Assembly (NCBI GenBank): GCA_016490735.1
Contig: JAEMWC010000010.1
Location: 762,001-826,000 of the forward strand
Length of the DNA stretch: 64,000 nucleotides
Direction: 5' to 3'
From: Pachyseris speciosa
Taxonomy: Eukaryota > Cnidaria > Anthozoa > Scleractinia > Pachyseridae
In this document: positions 1 through 12,500 of the stretch, piece by piece
How positions within the stretch are numbered: position 1 is the stretch's first letter
How the letters are laid out: every line of letters starts with the position of its first letter
Notes under the pieces: generated by a model
What the model was told of the DNA's origin: nothing
The model's input: the letters and a program-made list of their open reading frames with translations, nothing else
The model's database searches: none
Program-made: the position numbers and the translations under genes

Positions 1-134
1 CAACCACTTAACGTCACCCCCCCCCCCCCCCCAACCGATATGCAACAAATAACCAGGAAAACTGACAGTTCCATACTATGAACGGTTTTCCACTGTTTAC
101 ATAGGGAGCCCGTGTAGTCACTCCCATACCTTGC

Positions 135-357
135 CAATCTCGTACCCAGAGTCCTCGGGCAGTTTGGTCAGCAGGTGAACGCCCGGAGCGACTCTGGGAT
201 AATGGACAATCATTTTTCCCAGAAAATCTGGGGTAAAATAATGGAAGCCGTTACGGGCCAGCCAATCAAAAAAATTGATTTTTTTTCCATTATCCCAGAG
301 TCTCTCCTGGCGACTAACCGCTGGCCAAAGAGCCTGAAGACTCTGGGTACGAGATTA
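135..357. mobile_element. Inverted-repeat element (MITE) with 9-bp target duplication
   Basis: Ends are CAATCTCGTACCCAGAGTC and its inverted copy ending CTCTGGGTACGAGATTA. A second internal inverted pair is built on GACTCTGGGATAATGG / CCATTATCCCAGAGTC. The flanks are perfect 9-bp direct repeats ATACCTTGC at 126-134 and 358-366. A 9-bp duplication suggests a Mutator-like origin. A second copy is at 4162-4395. It sits at the donor of the penultimate visible NACHT-WD exon. Confidence 0.9.
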
Positions 358-361
358 ATAC

Positions 362-487
362 CTTGCTCAATATTCCAGCAGACAATGTTCAAGTCCTTAT
401 GCGCAGTCACCACTCGGTTGTTGTCCATCACCGCAAGGGAGATGGTGTCCGTGTCATCCTTGTACCGGAGATCATTTGCAAGCTTTC
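362..487 (-). CDS. NACHT-WD exon 20: penultimate WD40 segment
   Basis: Reads [20 protein letters not shown] then [20 protein letters not shown], a WD40 blade. The acceptor is TTTCAG at 489-488. The donor GCAAG|GTAT at 362/361 lies inside a 9-bp target-site duplication of the inserted element 135-357. The following coding exon is not visible between here and base 1. Confidence 0.8.
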
Positions 488-3400
488 CTGAAATTCAGAA
501 ACGATGTTTTCAACTATTTCAGCCCACTGAAAACAATATACAAGTCAAACCTGTATATAACGACCACCCTTGGGAAATGGCTAGGTGACCGTTACATACA
601 GGGTGATCGCTGTACGCAGGTTTCCTTAAAACTTTACTGGAAGTCAATAAATAACATTTTATGTGCAAATAATCACTCAATTTACATTTTATTGACAATA
701 ACAATTAACAGCAACGCAATAAACACGAGAAAAAAGGCCCATAAACTATCCGTGGTGTACTTTTAGGGAGGTGCACTAAAACTCTACTGGAAGTTAATAA
801 CCTTTTTCACGTGGAAATAGTCACTGAATGTACATTTTATTTTGACTATAGCAATTAACAGCAACACAGTAAATACGAGAAAGAGGCCCCTAAAATGTTC
901 AGGGTGTACTTTTAGAGAAGTGCAGTATCCTTTCATCTAGGTTTCTTTGCAGGACAGCCTTTTACTGTAACAATGTGGATTTCAAGAAGAAAAAACATCT
1001 GTTTTAGCTAGTTTTCTGATATTTCGGAGCGCGAAGCTTGACTTCATCCAGTATCTCATTGACTTTACTATTTGTGTGAGACCTCTGCCCTGGTAGCTAC
1101 AACTTAACGAGCTGATGAATAAAGCTTGTCATGACTTGCTAGTAGCAACCCAATTTGGTGACCGTTATATACAGGTTAAAAATAATGAAATTTTGGATTC
1201 AGAAATTCTAAAGGGTGACCGCGTCCGTTATATACAGGTGACCGCTTTATACAGGTCAACTTAACAGTGAATATAAGGCACGATTTTCGGGAAATTCTAC
1301 AGTGACTGTTATACGCGGGGTGACTACTATACACAAGGTCGTTATATACAGGTTTGACTGTATTTGCCAAGTACGTACTGCGAGAATCAGTAGTCAAATT
1401 TACTCCATCTGCGGCTTCTGTCTCAATGCAAAAGTAGCATGATTGTCGATATTTTTGCCATTTCGCAGTACCTCCCTACCCCGAACACATGGGCTGAATG
1501 CTTATTCCAACGCCAGTGCCAGGCAGATTCAGTGTCATGAAACATTGTTTGAAGCGGTTTTCAATTGAGTGTCGAAAGTAATTCGTGTTTGCTTCGTGCT
1601 TTGCTTTGCTTCGCTCAGCTTCGCTCTGTGACTGATAGGACGAATGCACGTTACGTCATCACTGCCATGTTGGTGTACCGTGAACAAAAGATTTCTCGCG
1701 ACCTTCTTTTGTTATTGTCCACCAACATGGTCGCCAACCCATTGTCATTCGAATCTCTGGAAACTCGTTGCATACCCTCTATTGGCAAAACTCAGTTCAG
1801 ATCAACTGATTGTAAAACAAATTCTCCTCACTCACTTCATGCTTCTTCTACAAAAAATCTCATGGGAAAAATTACTGAGTTGATAAACATTTGACTACAC
1901 TTACTTCTCTGAATATCCCAGACAGCTGTGTGTCGGATGTAATCGCCTTTCTTTGTTTTGCGCGCACTGCACACAAAAAACCGACCATCCGGAGTGAAAG
2001 CAGCATGTGACAATGTCAGCCGCTCATACCCCTCCCTCTCGATAACAAACATTTCCTCTCTCGTTTCCAGGTTCCACACGAACATCTGATCGCATAGTTT
2101 GTCAAAATTCCACAGAGCGATTGTTCCTTCGGCGTTCACGAGAAAGTTTTGGATCTCAAGCTTTGGTCTGCTTGACTTTAACACGGCGGCTTGGTCTCCC
2201 GTTTCGATGTCATACAGTGTCAAATACTTTCGATCGTGAGAAAAGGTGAGGATTTCTTTCCTATCGTTCACGACACAAATGTCATCGACACCTAACAAAT
2301 CGTAGTCCGGTATTTTCCCTTTGAGAACCGTTACAACTTTCCATGTCTCTAAGTCCACTATTGCAACGCGTTTATCCACACGAAGGGCAACTCTTCGATC
2401 GTTGATTACCTGTAAGTAGCTCGTCGTGATAGCAGTGACTTTACGGAGAGGCAACATTGTGAGCAGGTCCCAAATTGTCACACAAAAGTTATCGATACCC
2501 AGTCGGCCCACTGTCAGTAAGTGTCGGGAGTTGTCTGGAATGGAGTAAATGTTCGTGAGGACCTCGGGTTTTCCGACCTCGCGATGAACATCTTCCCTCG
2601 TTAGATCCCAGACTCTTACGACGTTGTCACCGCCGGAGGTGAGAATTACGTTGTAGTCGACCGCGAAGGCCCTGGAGACGTAATTTGGATGGGGCAGGAC
2701 ATCTTTTCTTTCACCACTTTCCAAATCAATTAGAGCGACTTTATCACGTTTAGGAAACACTAAAATGTTGTGGGTCGGGTCGATTGACGCGTTCTGAATC
2801 CAGTCATCGATTTTGCACTTGAATGTCCGCAATAGCTGATCTTTGTCAATGGAATACAAATCGATTTTCATTTTCTTAGCAACGAGAACCTCGCTTTCTG
2901 ATCTCATCACTATCTGCGTAAGATGAAGGAACTCCTCTTCGTCGGATTCTTCAAAAACTCTCACTGAATGGAGTACTTTGAATTCTTTAAGGTCGATGAC
3001 TTTCAAGGAATTCTCATCCTCTTTTGAGTTACAGAGTAAGATGTCATTCCATACAGACATCAAACTATTCTGGCCCGTATTTCCAACGGGCTTAATGCTT
3101 GCAAAGGTTTGTAAAGGCTTTCCAGAAGAAGTCGAGATCACATTCAAACTCTTCTCTTTGAGGAAGGCAATTTTTGAGCCGTTTTCACCGCCTAACACCA
3201 GTGGAGGATACCTTTCAAAAAAAGTCGTTTCCACCCTGTGCAATAGATGAAAAGATTTATTGTGAAATAGCCCTGGCCTCGATACGTTGAGAATTAAATA
3301 ATAATAATAATAATAATGATGATACATCGCTGAACAGCGCTTTACTAATCATGAAAACCCTGACAAATTTCTTACGTAAACTATATCACCGCCAAACGAA

Positions 3401-6400
3401 GGAAGTATTCCCCGAAACAACGCATTGCTTTAAAGAATTCACACTGCCTCCCCTTATTCAAGTGACAGAGAACATGCGAAGTGACTACGTCAAGATTGGC
3501 GTTGGCTTTACAATCACAACGTGTCAAGTTTGTAGGGTGTCAATGAAAGTCTTAATGGTTTGATAGGCAACTAATTAACTTGCAACATTCACCTGTGCAG
3601 TATTTCTCCAGTTTCAAATGATATCACGCTGATTCCACTCTTAGACGAAACCACAATGATTTCATCGTCACAGCAGCACTTAACCAGGCCAATCTCTCCC
3701 CCAGCATCTGGCACGGTTAGAAGTAATGTACCATCAATGATGTCCCACACTTTGACGACGCCGTCCTGCGAGCCTACGCCGAACAAACAACATAAAAAAA
3801 CTTCCTCATATTTGACGAACTTCCCAGTTGCACCGGGTTGTGGGAAGTCTAAATGTTTCCTAGACTTCCAATCGAGCTGGGTAGTACCTCACAATTCCCT
3901 AGTTTTTAAAAGGGTACGGGGATGAATCTACAACCGAACAAAAATGTCTTAACAGGAATATAAACAACTCAATACAATTGTCCTATAGGTCTTATGGGAA
4001 AGGCTATCCGCTTCGTAGTAATAAAGACACCATTTGGAAAAGCGTCAGTTCCAAACAAAGTAGGCCTGGTCGCCTTAAATCACAAAGAAGGGCGTTACCA
4101 CTAAAACATTTGCTTTTTACAGAGAAATTGCGGGCATTTTGAAAAAGACCTTCTCCAGGAACAATCTTGTACCCAGAGTCCTCGAGCGGTTTGGTCAGCG
4201 GGTGGACGCCCGGAGAGACTCTGGGATAATGGACCGCCATTTTCTTAGAGAATCTGGGTAACACAATGGAAGCCGTTACGGGCCAGGCAGTCAAAACATT
4301 TGATTTATTTTTTCATTATCCCAGAGGTCATCCCAGAGTCTCTCCTGGCGACCAACCGCTGGCTAAAGAGCCTGAGGACTCTGGGTACGAGATTGGTCCA
4401 AGAATGAAGAAACGAGCCTACTGCTGACCACTCGAATTGATTTTCGGTCGAAGAGGCCACAGAGAATAAATACCTGTAACGGCGTATTTGCCGTCACTTG
4501 TAGCTGCTAGACCATACACTGCACCGGTCGAGTGACCCACCAGTGTTTTTACCAACTGACCACCGGGGGGAGTCAGGAAACCTCTGGATGGAATGAGTGT
4601 AGGCTCGGGCGGGTTGCGGGAATCCAGAACAAGCTTTGAAAGTACCTGAAATTATCACAACAGTAGCTACTTACAACAACGTTAAAGAACATTTAATATT
4701 TAAGATTCAGGCAACGAGAATGTAACTCTCTCGGAATGCTGTCACGGGCGTTTCTCACGCTCTCAGAATGTATAGTTTCTGGTGGGTTAAAATGTTAGCG
4801 AACTCCACGCCACAACCACTTAGGATACGAGTATAAAGGGTGCTACTACTCTCCACTGTAATATTATGCGACATGTACTTAACTGACTCCGTTCTTGGTC
4901 AAACCTTCCTGAGTAAAATTGTCGATCTCAGATCAAAGACCCTCCTAACATCCGAGCGGACCTACGCTCGAATAACTGATGCACTAACCACAAACGCAAC
5001 CGCATCGGACTAGGTTTCGAAAGCATTACAAAGGTTCACAACAGTGCCGGACAAAAATCTTTACATTGATAGCAAACTGATACTTACTGGTGACAGCTTG
5101 GTCTGAATTAACTGAAAATCACTCTGGATCTTACACTGTACCAAAGAAAATACACAAGAATTGAATGAAACGACTTGAATGTGAAGGCAGTGGAGGAGAG
5201 TTGGAGGAGAGTTGGAGGAATGTAAAGAGTATGTGTTTCTTTTTCCTAATGAACCCGCATTTTGAATTTTACGAACTGGAAATTTCCATTTGTATTTACA
5301 AGACATTACACAGGGGCCCCAACTGGCCAGGGCAGCAAACATCACTAAAACTGCAGATTACAAAAGCTTACAAAAGTTTGGAAAGCTAGGGGCAAAATAT
5401 CAGCTAGGGTTTGATGAGAACTAGGAATCTCATTAATAAAAACTGCGTTAAATGTGTTTTTTTTTTCGACAATTTGAAAGAAAACTCGCAACACCAGTTA
5501 CCTAGTTCATAGTTTACAATTGGCAAAGAAAGAATAACATTGCGCTAGAAACCTCGTAAAGCCTGGCCACAAACTGTCCTGCAAATTGTTTGGGGTCGTT
5601 TAAGATCGCGTCTTGAGCGAGTTGAAGAGTTTCTGCCACAGCGGAAATATCTGGATCACTCACAGCAATCATGGCGGCATGGAAATTATCCAGCACAGAC
5701 CTGTAAAAACAACAACAATACACATTAAATCAAAACATCCAAAAATGGAGCTTACATATTGTACTTTCCCACGTTTCTGTTTATTCTGAAATCCTTAAGT
5801 GTAAACCATTCAAATGAAAGCTACTGAGCAATACTTATCTGTGGCGCTGCTTATCATTCTATACAAGGTGGTTCTAACTTTCAGTCTGTGGATGAAATCC
5901 TAAAATAAAAGCTACTGAGCGGTAATTCACTAGCAGTGTCCAGCGAGTGTTTTCTTGCAGTGCGCTGTTCATTATATTGTATAAAGTGGTTTTACGTTTT
6001 GAGCCCGTGACTTCTCTCATTCAAAAATAACACTTAATCCACCGATTGCTCTTTCATTTCCACCACCGGTTCCATTTGATAGTCTTTTCCGCTACCATCC
6101 ATTGACTAAAAACGCACGAGAGAGGCTGTGTGTCTTACCTCAAAGAACGCACTTCTATCTTTGTAATGAGCCAATCAAAGTTGCACAGCACTTCGCTTTT
6201 TAACTCGTCCCATCTTTCACTCCGAATCAGCTGCACAGGTAGCTCGTGTAGTTTCCTTAAATTGTATCTGCCTTTGGATAATAACAGAGGTTGTCCGGAG
6301 ATGCTCGCCATACGAACCAGCTTGCCCTGAATAGCTGTAACTTCATTTCTGTCCTCGTCTGTAAAGACAAAACGGATCAAATTCAGAGGGTGCATGCATC

Positions 6401-9400
6401 GAAGCCACAAAACAGAAATGGGGTTCCTAAGCAACGGCGACGGCAACAGCATCGAAAACGTCATTTCAAAGAATCATAACTCTCCCGCGATTATTCCAAC
6501 CTGTTCAACTTGTAAAATGTAGTCGGACTATCCAGGAATTAAACGGCTATGGACGGCATTGACGTAAAGAAAAGCAATGAAAAATTCACCGTCTGCATGG
6601 CATTAATTCTCGACAAAACGTTGAATTTTGTCATTTCGCGTCGTTGTTTTGTTTCTGAGAGCAATCGCCTCCCACTAACGTGGCCCGGGTTCGATTTCCG
6701 GACTCGGAGACATATGTGGGTTGAGTTTGTCGTTGGTTCTCTACTCTGCTCCGAGAGGTTTTTCTCTGGGTACTCCGGTTTTCCCCTCTCCTCAAAGACC
6801 AAGATTTCCAAATTCCAATTTGATCCGGAATTTCGAGGGCCACAGGTTTGTCAGTCATAGACTGTTAAGTGACACCCTCGTTAAAAACAAAGTTGATTAT
6901 TACCCTGGGTGCGCGCGTCTCGCGCGGCGCCCGGGTCTAAGATTACCGACGGTTCTTCTTTTTCGTCGAGTATCATCCACAAAGTGCACTTCCGGCGTTT
7001 CTGCGCAAGCGCTAACTATTTTTAACAGAGTGATGCCTGTTGTCACGTATCGGAAAATGTCGATTCACCTTGTGTCTTTTGAAGTCTGAACAAACAATAT
7101 GTTAAGAGAAGTGTCTATGCGAATGATTGCAAGTTCAACGGCGAGAAGAAAGCTTTTAACATGAGTAAACTTAACTCCAGATGGACTGCCGTGTTTCCTC
7201 GTGTCTGCTTCAGTAGACTGCGAGTAGTCTCTAATTTTGGCGATGGATTGTGGGGCGGGCGAAAGACACGTGCGCGCGCGAAGTTGCGAGGAGACGCGAC
7301 GCGAGGGGAGCGCCAAAAATTAGAGACTACAGACAAAGGGAGTTTGACCTTTCACGGCCGAGTGATTCGGAAGTATAAATCTCATATCAACAGCAAGAAT
7401 GATACTTGTTGTCACGTATCGGAAAACGTCGATTCACCTTGTGTTTTTGAAGTCTGAACAACTAATATGTTAAGAGAAGTGTCTATACGAATGTTTGCAA
7501 GTTCAACAACGAGAAGAAAGCTTTTAACATGACCAAAAGTTAACTCCAGATGGACTGCCGTGTTCCCCGTATCCGCTCCATTGAGATGTACATTTTGTTG
7601 AATAACTCAAGTACGGGATATCACACACCCCTGAGACTTTGACAGGTAGTTAATTTACTATTTTAATTTCTGGACTTTAATTTTTGAATGATAAGCGATT
7701 AGTTTTTACAAAAGTACTAGCGTCCCTTGAAACTGTCCAGAAACGTTCCTTTCTTGTGTTTCAAATGACCCTGGATTGACGTATTTGTAAACAGTTTCAC
7801 TCTGCTAATTAATTTTCTACTCACATTTCACCGAGACTCCATTCACATTTATGCGAAAAAATCCTACATCGTTCGATAAGCGTTTCCTTTCTCAAACAAT
7901 TATCCATCGAAGCGAAAACAAGTGTGCTTAGTTTTTTTTGGAATCAATACACTATTTTTATCACCTTGCATAATGATAAACCTCTGTGGCCTAAAGGTCA
8001 TTGTTCCTGCCTGTGACGCAGCTAACCCGGGTTCGATGTCTGTTAGTGGTATATATCACGGGCTTTATTTTTTCTGTTTCTCTTTTTCTTGTTCTTTTAG
8101 AAATATTTTTTACAAGTGTTATAATTATTGTTCTCAATGGTTGAGCTGTATTTTAGAGGAATATATGTTGATAGGGGTCTAAACAGACTCCAACACAAGC
8201 TAAACACAATGCGTCCGATGTAAGAAAGACAGACTTCCCTCTATTCTTTTGTTTAGCACTAAGTTAGGGATACAATACTGTTTTTTGCAAGCCCGGGTTT
8301 AGGCTAATTGTAGCCTCTTGTTTATAATAATGATAATAATAATAATGATAACAATAATAATAATAATAATAATTATTATTATTATTATTATTTATAGAGA
8401 ACGACATAGAAATGTATCAAAAATGAAAAACACACGTACAAAGCAATTGATTTTGCATTGATTTTGTGAAGTTCTCGTCGCCGTTGGCACCGTCGTCGCT
8501 TAAGCTCTCTAAGCTCTTAATAAGGGAGTTGGAACAGTACAGTACAGAGTACAGAGTACAGAGTACAGAGTACAGAGTACAGAGTACAGAGTACAGAGTA
8601 CAGAGTACAGAGTACAGAGTACAGAGTACAGAGTCTTAGTTACGTAGTCTATTTCACTTCTAAGTAGCTTCACGCAAATTCTAGAAGGTCCTTAAACGTC
8701 GGTGGTCTGTTTGTTTCGTTGTAAACAAGTGTTTCTTACGTTTGATACTCGATGAATTCCTTACTATTGTATTATGGTACAGTTTACTACACCTTACAAA
8801 GTAGCTTTAATTTTTGAGCTGATGGATGAAACCAACAGTGCGAGATTATAGCAAGATTATCATCTACTACGTCCGCTCACCAACAAAGTTTCTTCCCAGG
8901 AAGTAATCTGCAATAGCGCTATGAATGTTCTTCTTCTCAAACGGATCCGACAGGTATCTATCCACAGCAGCCTGTACAAATTGCCTGTGATACCAACACG
9001 TGACTTGGGTGCCATCCGCCCCCCGGTCCACCAGGTAGGAGGCGAGGTCCGCTCTGATTCGGACCCAAAGGAGCGGGGAAGGCGCCGGATGGGCGGGGTC
9101 CAGTACTGGAATACGTCATTGAGGACGGCTTCGTCGCAGGATAAAATATCTTCGAGTTCGTTTGTGGTTAAACCTTGCGAGGCTACGAGAGGAGTACGTG
9201 ATGAGTGAAGGAATAGGAGTAGCTTAACTGGGCAACTGCCCGACATAAGCGTATGAAAGATCCTTTTTGTGTAGAATAGGTCATTTGATTGTAACAATGA
9301 TAATGATGATGAGACAGATGATGATGGTGACCGTGATTAGGAAGATGATGACCACAACGATGAAGATGACCTTGATGATGACGATGACGATGACGGAAAC

Positions 9401-9493
9401 GGTGACGGTGACGGTGCTGGTGACGGTGCTGGTGACGATGATGGTGATGATGATGGTGACGGTGATGGTGATGATGTCGATGATGGTGATGAT

Positions 9494-9524
<31 letters not shown>

Positions 9525-12500
9525 GTGACGGTGACGGTGACGGTGACGGTGACGGTGACGGTGACGGTGATGATGATGGTGATGATGGTGGTGATGCCGA
9601 TGGTGGTGGTGATGGTGATGGAGATGGTGGCGGTGGCGGTGACGGTGACGGTGACGGTGACGGTGACGGTGACGGTGACGGTGACGGTGACGGTGACGGT
9701 GACGGTGACGGTGACGGTGAGGTGAAATTAAATAAAGAACAAAATAAAGGAAAATGATATTGCTTCTGCTGACTTCAAATGTTTTGAATCGTAAATAGAA
9801 GCGACCTTATGCAACAGTTTTGGGGGTTTACAGCTGACTCGGCAATATGAACAGTGATTTTACTGACATATTCAGTTGGAAAATTAAAACCAAAAAAAAA
9901 AAAAAACAAATCAAGCTTGCAATAAACGACCGACTATCTTGTAAATGGCTGAAGTTAAATAGAGTAATCGTATTAAAAGAATATTTCGTTATGATCTGTT
10001 TCACAAGTGGAAAAAAGCCCATCCCCATCACGTCGATTTTGATAAATATTCGACAAATGTGACTATTGTATTGGACGGCTACTATCGGCGATAAATTATC
10101 TGAAATAGCTAGACAAAGTTTTCCTTTACCATTTTCGTACAATATAATTCAAAGCTCGTGTTGGGTTATTACCTGCAGTTAAGTAGCCAAGTGCATGTCG
10201 TACAAGCACCGCGCCATGTCGCACTTCAACTCTCTCAAACAATTTGTCTATAGCCTTTCGGATGGTTGTCTCTAGACAAGTCTCACTGGGCGCAGTATAT
10301 GACCTCCAGAGGCAGGCCTCATCATACGAAATCTTTAGGAACAAAGGAAGGGGACATTGTTCAAACGCGTCTTTGAGCACCTGCAGTTGATGCTCCTGAA
10401 GAGTCCTGTTATCAGCGTTAAGCCAGTTGGTCAATATGGCGGACACGTCTTCTGATGGAAGGTCAGGAATGGAAATGAAGCATTTTGGATTCTTGAAAAC
10501 AGCCTTAAATTGAACAAAGAAATAATTAAATCTGTACTGTTGATAGGCATGGATATGGGTCAGGGTCACCCATACTTGCCAATATTTGTCCAGGGTCACT
10601 CATATCAATCAATATTGGCCCATGGTGACACATATTGACCAATATAGTTCCAGAGTGACCCATATTGGCCATGCGGGTCCACAGTCACCCATATTGGCCA
10701 ATATTGGTCCAGGGTCACCCATGTTGGTCAGTATTGGTCCATGGTGACGCTCATTGTCCAATATGGGTCCAGGCCCACCCATATTGGCCAGTATTGGTCC
10801 AATTTTTAGTTGTCCGGTACTCCGGTAAACTCAAAGTCAACAAGCTTACACGTGCGCTGCAAATCCGGGACACCATCAAGGAGAAAAGGAAAAGAAGGAG
10901 CCCTTTCCTTAAGGTGGCTCACACTCGTTTCTTCCACTTTCCAGCTCTTGTACTTTGATGGATCATCACTTCCAATCTTTGTGAGTTGTTACCTTCATAG
11001 TGGTATCAAGCAAAAGCCCAACAGAGAGCGGTGTCGTAAAACCAAAACCAAAGCAATTACTCGGGACAATCACAACAGACTCATTGGCGCAATGAAGCAA
11101 TCGGAATTCAAAGCAATGCTATGTAGTGGGCGTCAGGCGGGGAAAATGCGTGCGAGTACTTCTCGAAAGTGGCGCGAGTTTTGGCAACCAATCACAAAGC
11201 GAAGCAAACTAGAATTACTTTCGACACTCAACTAAAAACTGCTCTAATCAATTGTAACAAAAAAATAGTACCTTGAGCGTTGGGAAGCACTTGTATTCTT
11301 GGTCGGGCAGAGTGGACACGACAAACTTGACGTGAGGCGGTAGTTGCCTTGGAAACCAAGTTAACCTGCGCGCGCCGTGAAGAGGTGACAGCTGATCCAA
11401 CGCATCGAGGACAATAACTAACGGGTTGTCTTTTGTAGCGCTTGACAAAAAGCTTGGGAACTGATCAAAGACACCCTTAGTTGACTGAAAAGAAATGCCT
11501 GATAAGTTAACAAATCAAAACGTCTAACCGCACTTTATTTCTTAACTAAAAGGAAGCGTGATGCGCAGCCGTTAAACTTGGGTCGTCACGCAATGCTCCG
11601 TTCCTCGCTGCCTCGTGTTCTTTTTAACAGGACGAAGCTTTTTTGTGTCTTAATACGCAAATTTACTTACACTTATACAACTTTTTCATAATGGCCCCCG
11701 ACAAGTGATAATTTTTTATTTCTATAATAATTAGTCTCACTAGCCTCGTTAGCATGTACAAAATTCAATAGAATTTTTGCGTTTAAGTGAGGTTAGTAAG
11801 GCTAATTCAAATAATTACAAAAGAACAATCAAATCGTCCGCCGTTATGAAAAAGGGCTATAGAGAAACTCGCTTCAAGTCTTCAGAAACAAGTTACATTA
11901 TTTGCTTTGAGTACGCACGGAAAGAAGTCCCGGACCATACAAAATTGTGTGATGGGTAATTTTTTTAGAGCGATTTCCAATCGAGTGTCGTAAAAACCAC
12001 ACCAAATTCAAGCCAATCACAACAGACGGAAACAGCGCAATGAGCCAATCAGAATACGAAGCAAATACACGTAGCCGGTGCCAAGCGCGGGAAAATGCGT
12101 ACGATGAATTTGCGATTGGATTTGGTTTTGCTTCTATGGCGCGAATTTTGCCAACCAATCACAGAGCGAAGAGCTGTACGTATTGCAATCATGAAATTTC
12201 TGTTTTGCTTTGCGAAGACAGAGTATTGTGAGAATATAAACACTGAACAAGGAAACCGCATTGTAGCGGATACAAATGATCAAAGTTGACAACCGACAAT
12301 TCGACTACGAGTAGTCCCTTAGTATTAATTCATGGGGAATAGTAGACAGTCGCGCGAGCGAAAATTGCCTCCCGCGAGGAAACGCGAAGCGCAAGGAGAA
12401 TGAAATTGTTATAAATAAATTAGCTATATAATTGTTTTTTACCTTCTCCCGCGCGCACGCTTGTTTCCCTCGCTCAACCTAAAATGAATAAGGGACTACT

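Noticed and set aside
1837..1904. C-terminal extension of the WD40 exon to a stop at 1837
   Set aside because: A strong GTAAGT donor at 1904 and a phase-matched exon at 487-362 show that the extension is intronic.
9267..9725. Open frame of Met/Thr/Val repeats
   Set aside because: It is the translation of a GATGAC/GGTGAC satellite, with no start context, splice partners or domain.
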